From Methylocystis sp. MJC1 (GTDB taxonomy: Bacteria; Pseudomonadota; Alphaproteobacteria; Rhizobiales; Beijerinckiaceae), in assembly GCF_026427715.1 (NCBI RefSeq), contig NZ_CP107558.1, positions 1,091,001 to 1,155,000 of the forward strand: a stretch of 64,000 bases of DNA, written 5' to 3'. Below are positions 63,907 through 64,000 of this stretch, one piece after another (position 1 is the stretch's first letter; every line of letters begins with the position of its first letter). Under the pieces are notes generated by a model. It made no database searches. It was given only the letters and a program-made list of their open reading frames with translations, and was not told where the DNA came from. A program made the translations under genes and the position numbers.

Positions 63907-64000
63907 ATGGATGCTGCCGACCACAAAATGACAGCGCTTACGCATGCTTCCCCCACTAGCACGCGTGGCGCGTCAGGCGCTGGCGTTCATGGCCAACAGC
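63907..64000 (+). CDS. Probable fifth gene of the oxidase operon (5' end only)
   Basis: ATG 63907 follows an AGGAA ribosome-binding site 14 bases after subunit III. The 31 codons visible (MDAADHKMTALTHASPTSTR) are a soluble N-terminus. By position a subunit IV (prokaryotic cytochrome c oxidase subunit IV) is expected, but the sequence seen does not prove it. Confidence 0.5.
   Translation, partial: MDAADHKMTALTHASPTSTRGASGAGVHGQQ

Noticed and set aside
1-64000. CRISPR array or long direct repeats
   Set aside because: No regularly spaced repeats were seen anywhere; the only tandem homology is at protein level in the TpsB fusion and the pentapeptide-repeat protein.

Overview
The window comes from a high-GC alphaproteobacterium, most likely a type II methanotroph of the Methylocystis/Methylosinus kind. 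The pointers are a particulate methane monooxygenase subunit C paralogue, hopanoid genes (hpnN, hpnI), a 5-aminolevulinate synthase of the alphaproteobacterial C4 pathway, and an alternative oxidase operon laid out like rhizobial coxMNOP. The genus is inferred from gene content only.

Layout. 1-3.3 kb: the 5' part of ccmF (haem lyase, minus) diverges from hemA, followed by a small exported protein. 3.3-7.9 kb: a decayed integrative conjugative element. Reading on the minus strand from its right end it holds an integrase stump beside a tRNA-Arg 3' fragment, a DUF2840 stump, traF, a lytic transglycosylase, a relaxase stump, trbB, trbC and trbD remnants, and an IS66-like remnant. A segment of about 0.6 kb inside it is inverted, cutting traF and the transglycosylase in half. 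7.9-9.2 kb: three small proteins. 9.5-14.3 kb: the hopanoid RND transporter hpnN, a DHA2 exporter and a small acidic protein. 14.4-16.7 kb: a small exported protein, a Rieske ferredoxin, an orphan PmoC lacking two of the three CuC ligands, and a DUF2946-like protein. 16.9-25.8 kb: radical SAM, DUF763 and AI-2E permease genes on minus, diverging from a membrane-lipid cluster (GT2, AI-2E permease, Cfa-like methyltransferase, YkoP-like protein, hpnI).

26-36 kb: a LuxR regulator with an abnormal receiver; a 1176-residue outer-membrane fusion (TpsB/ShlB transporter plus two Omp25-like barrels); two curlin-like secreted proteins diverging from it; then a cyclase-family protein, DUF4239, a NepR-like protein, an L,D-transpeptidase, a degenerate GGDEF protein and a DUF883-type protein. 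36-47 kb is mostly housekeeping: ubiA, rsmE, gshA, a Flp pilin, ispH-thrB-rnhA, pentapeptide repeat protein-ROK kinase-nadK, and tRNA-Met.

47-51 kb: a Pls/PosA-type single-module NRPS (A-T-membrane-three left-handed beta-helix domains), possibly making a cationic homopolymer. 51-64 kb: a CDF-like membrane protein, a PAS-GGDEF-EAL protein, a complete tripartite EmrB/OMF/EmrA efflux operon, an NsrR-like Rrf2 regulator, and a cytochrome oxidase operon (subunits II, I, III, III and the start of a fifth gene) running off the right end.

Strongest items for a second look: the CuC-less PmoC, the triple-barrel TpsB fusion facing two curlin-like genes, the Pls-type NRPS, and the inversion inside the conjugative-element remnant.
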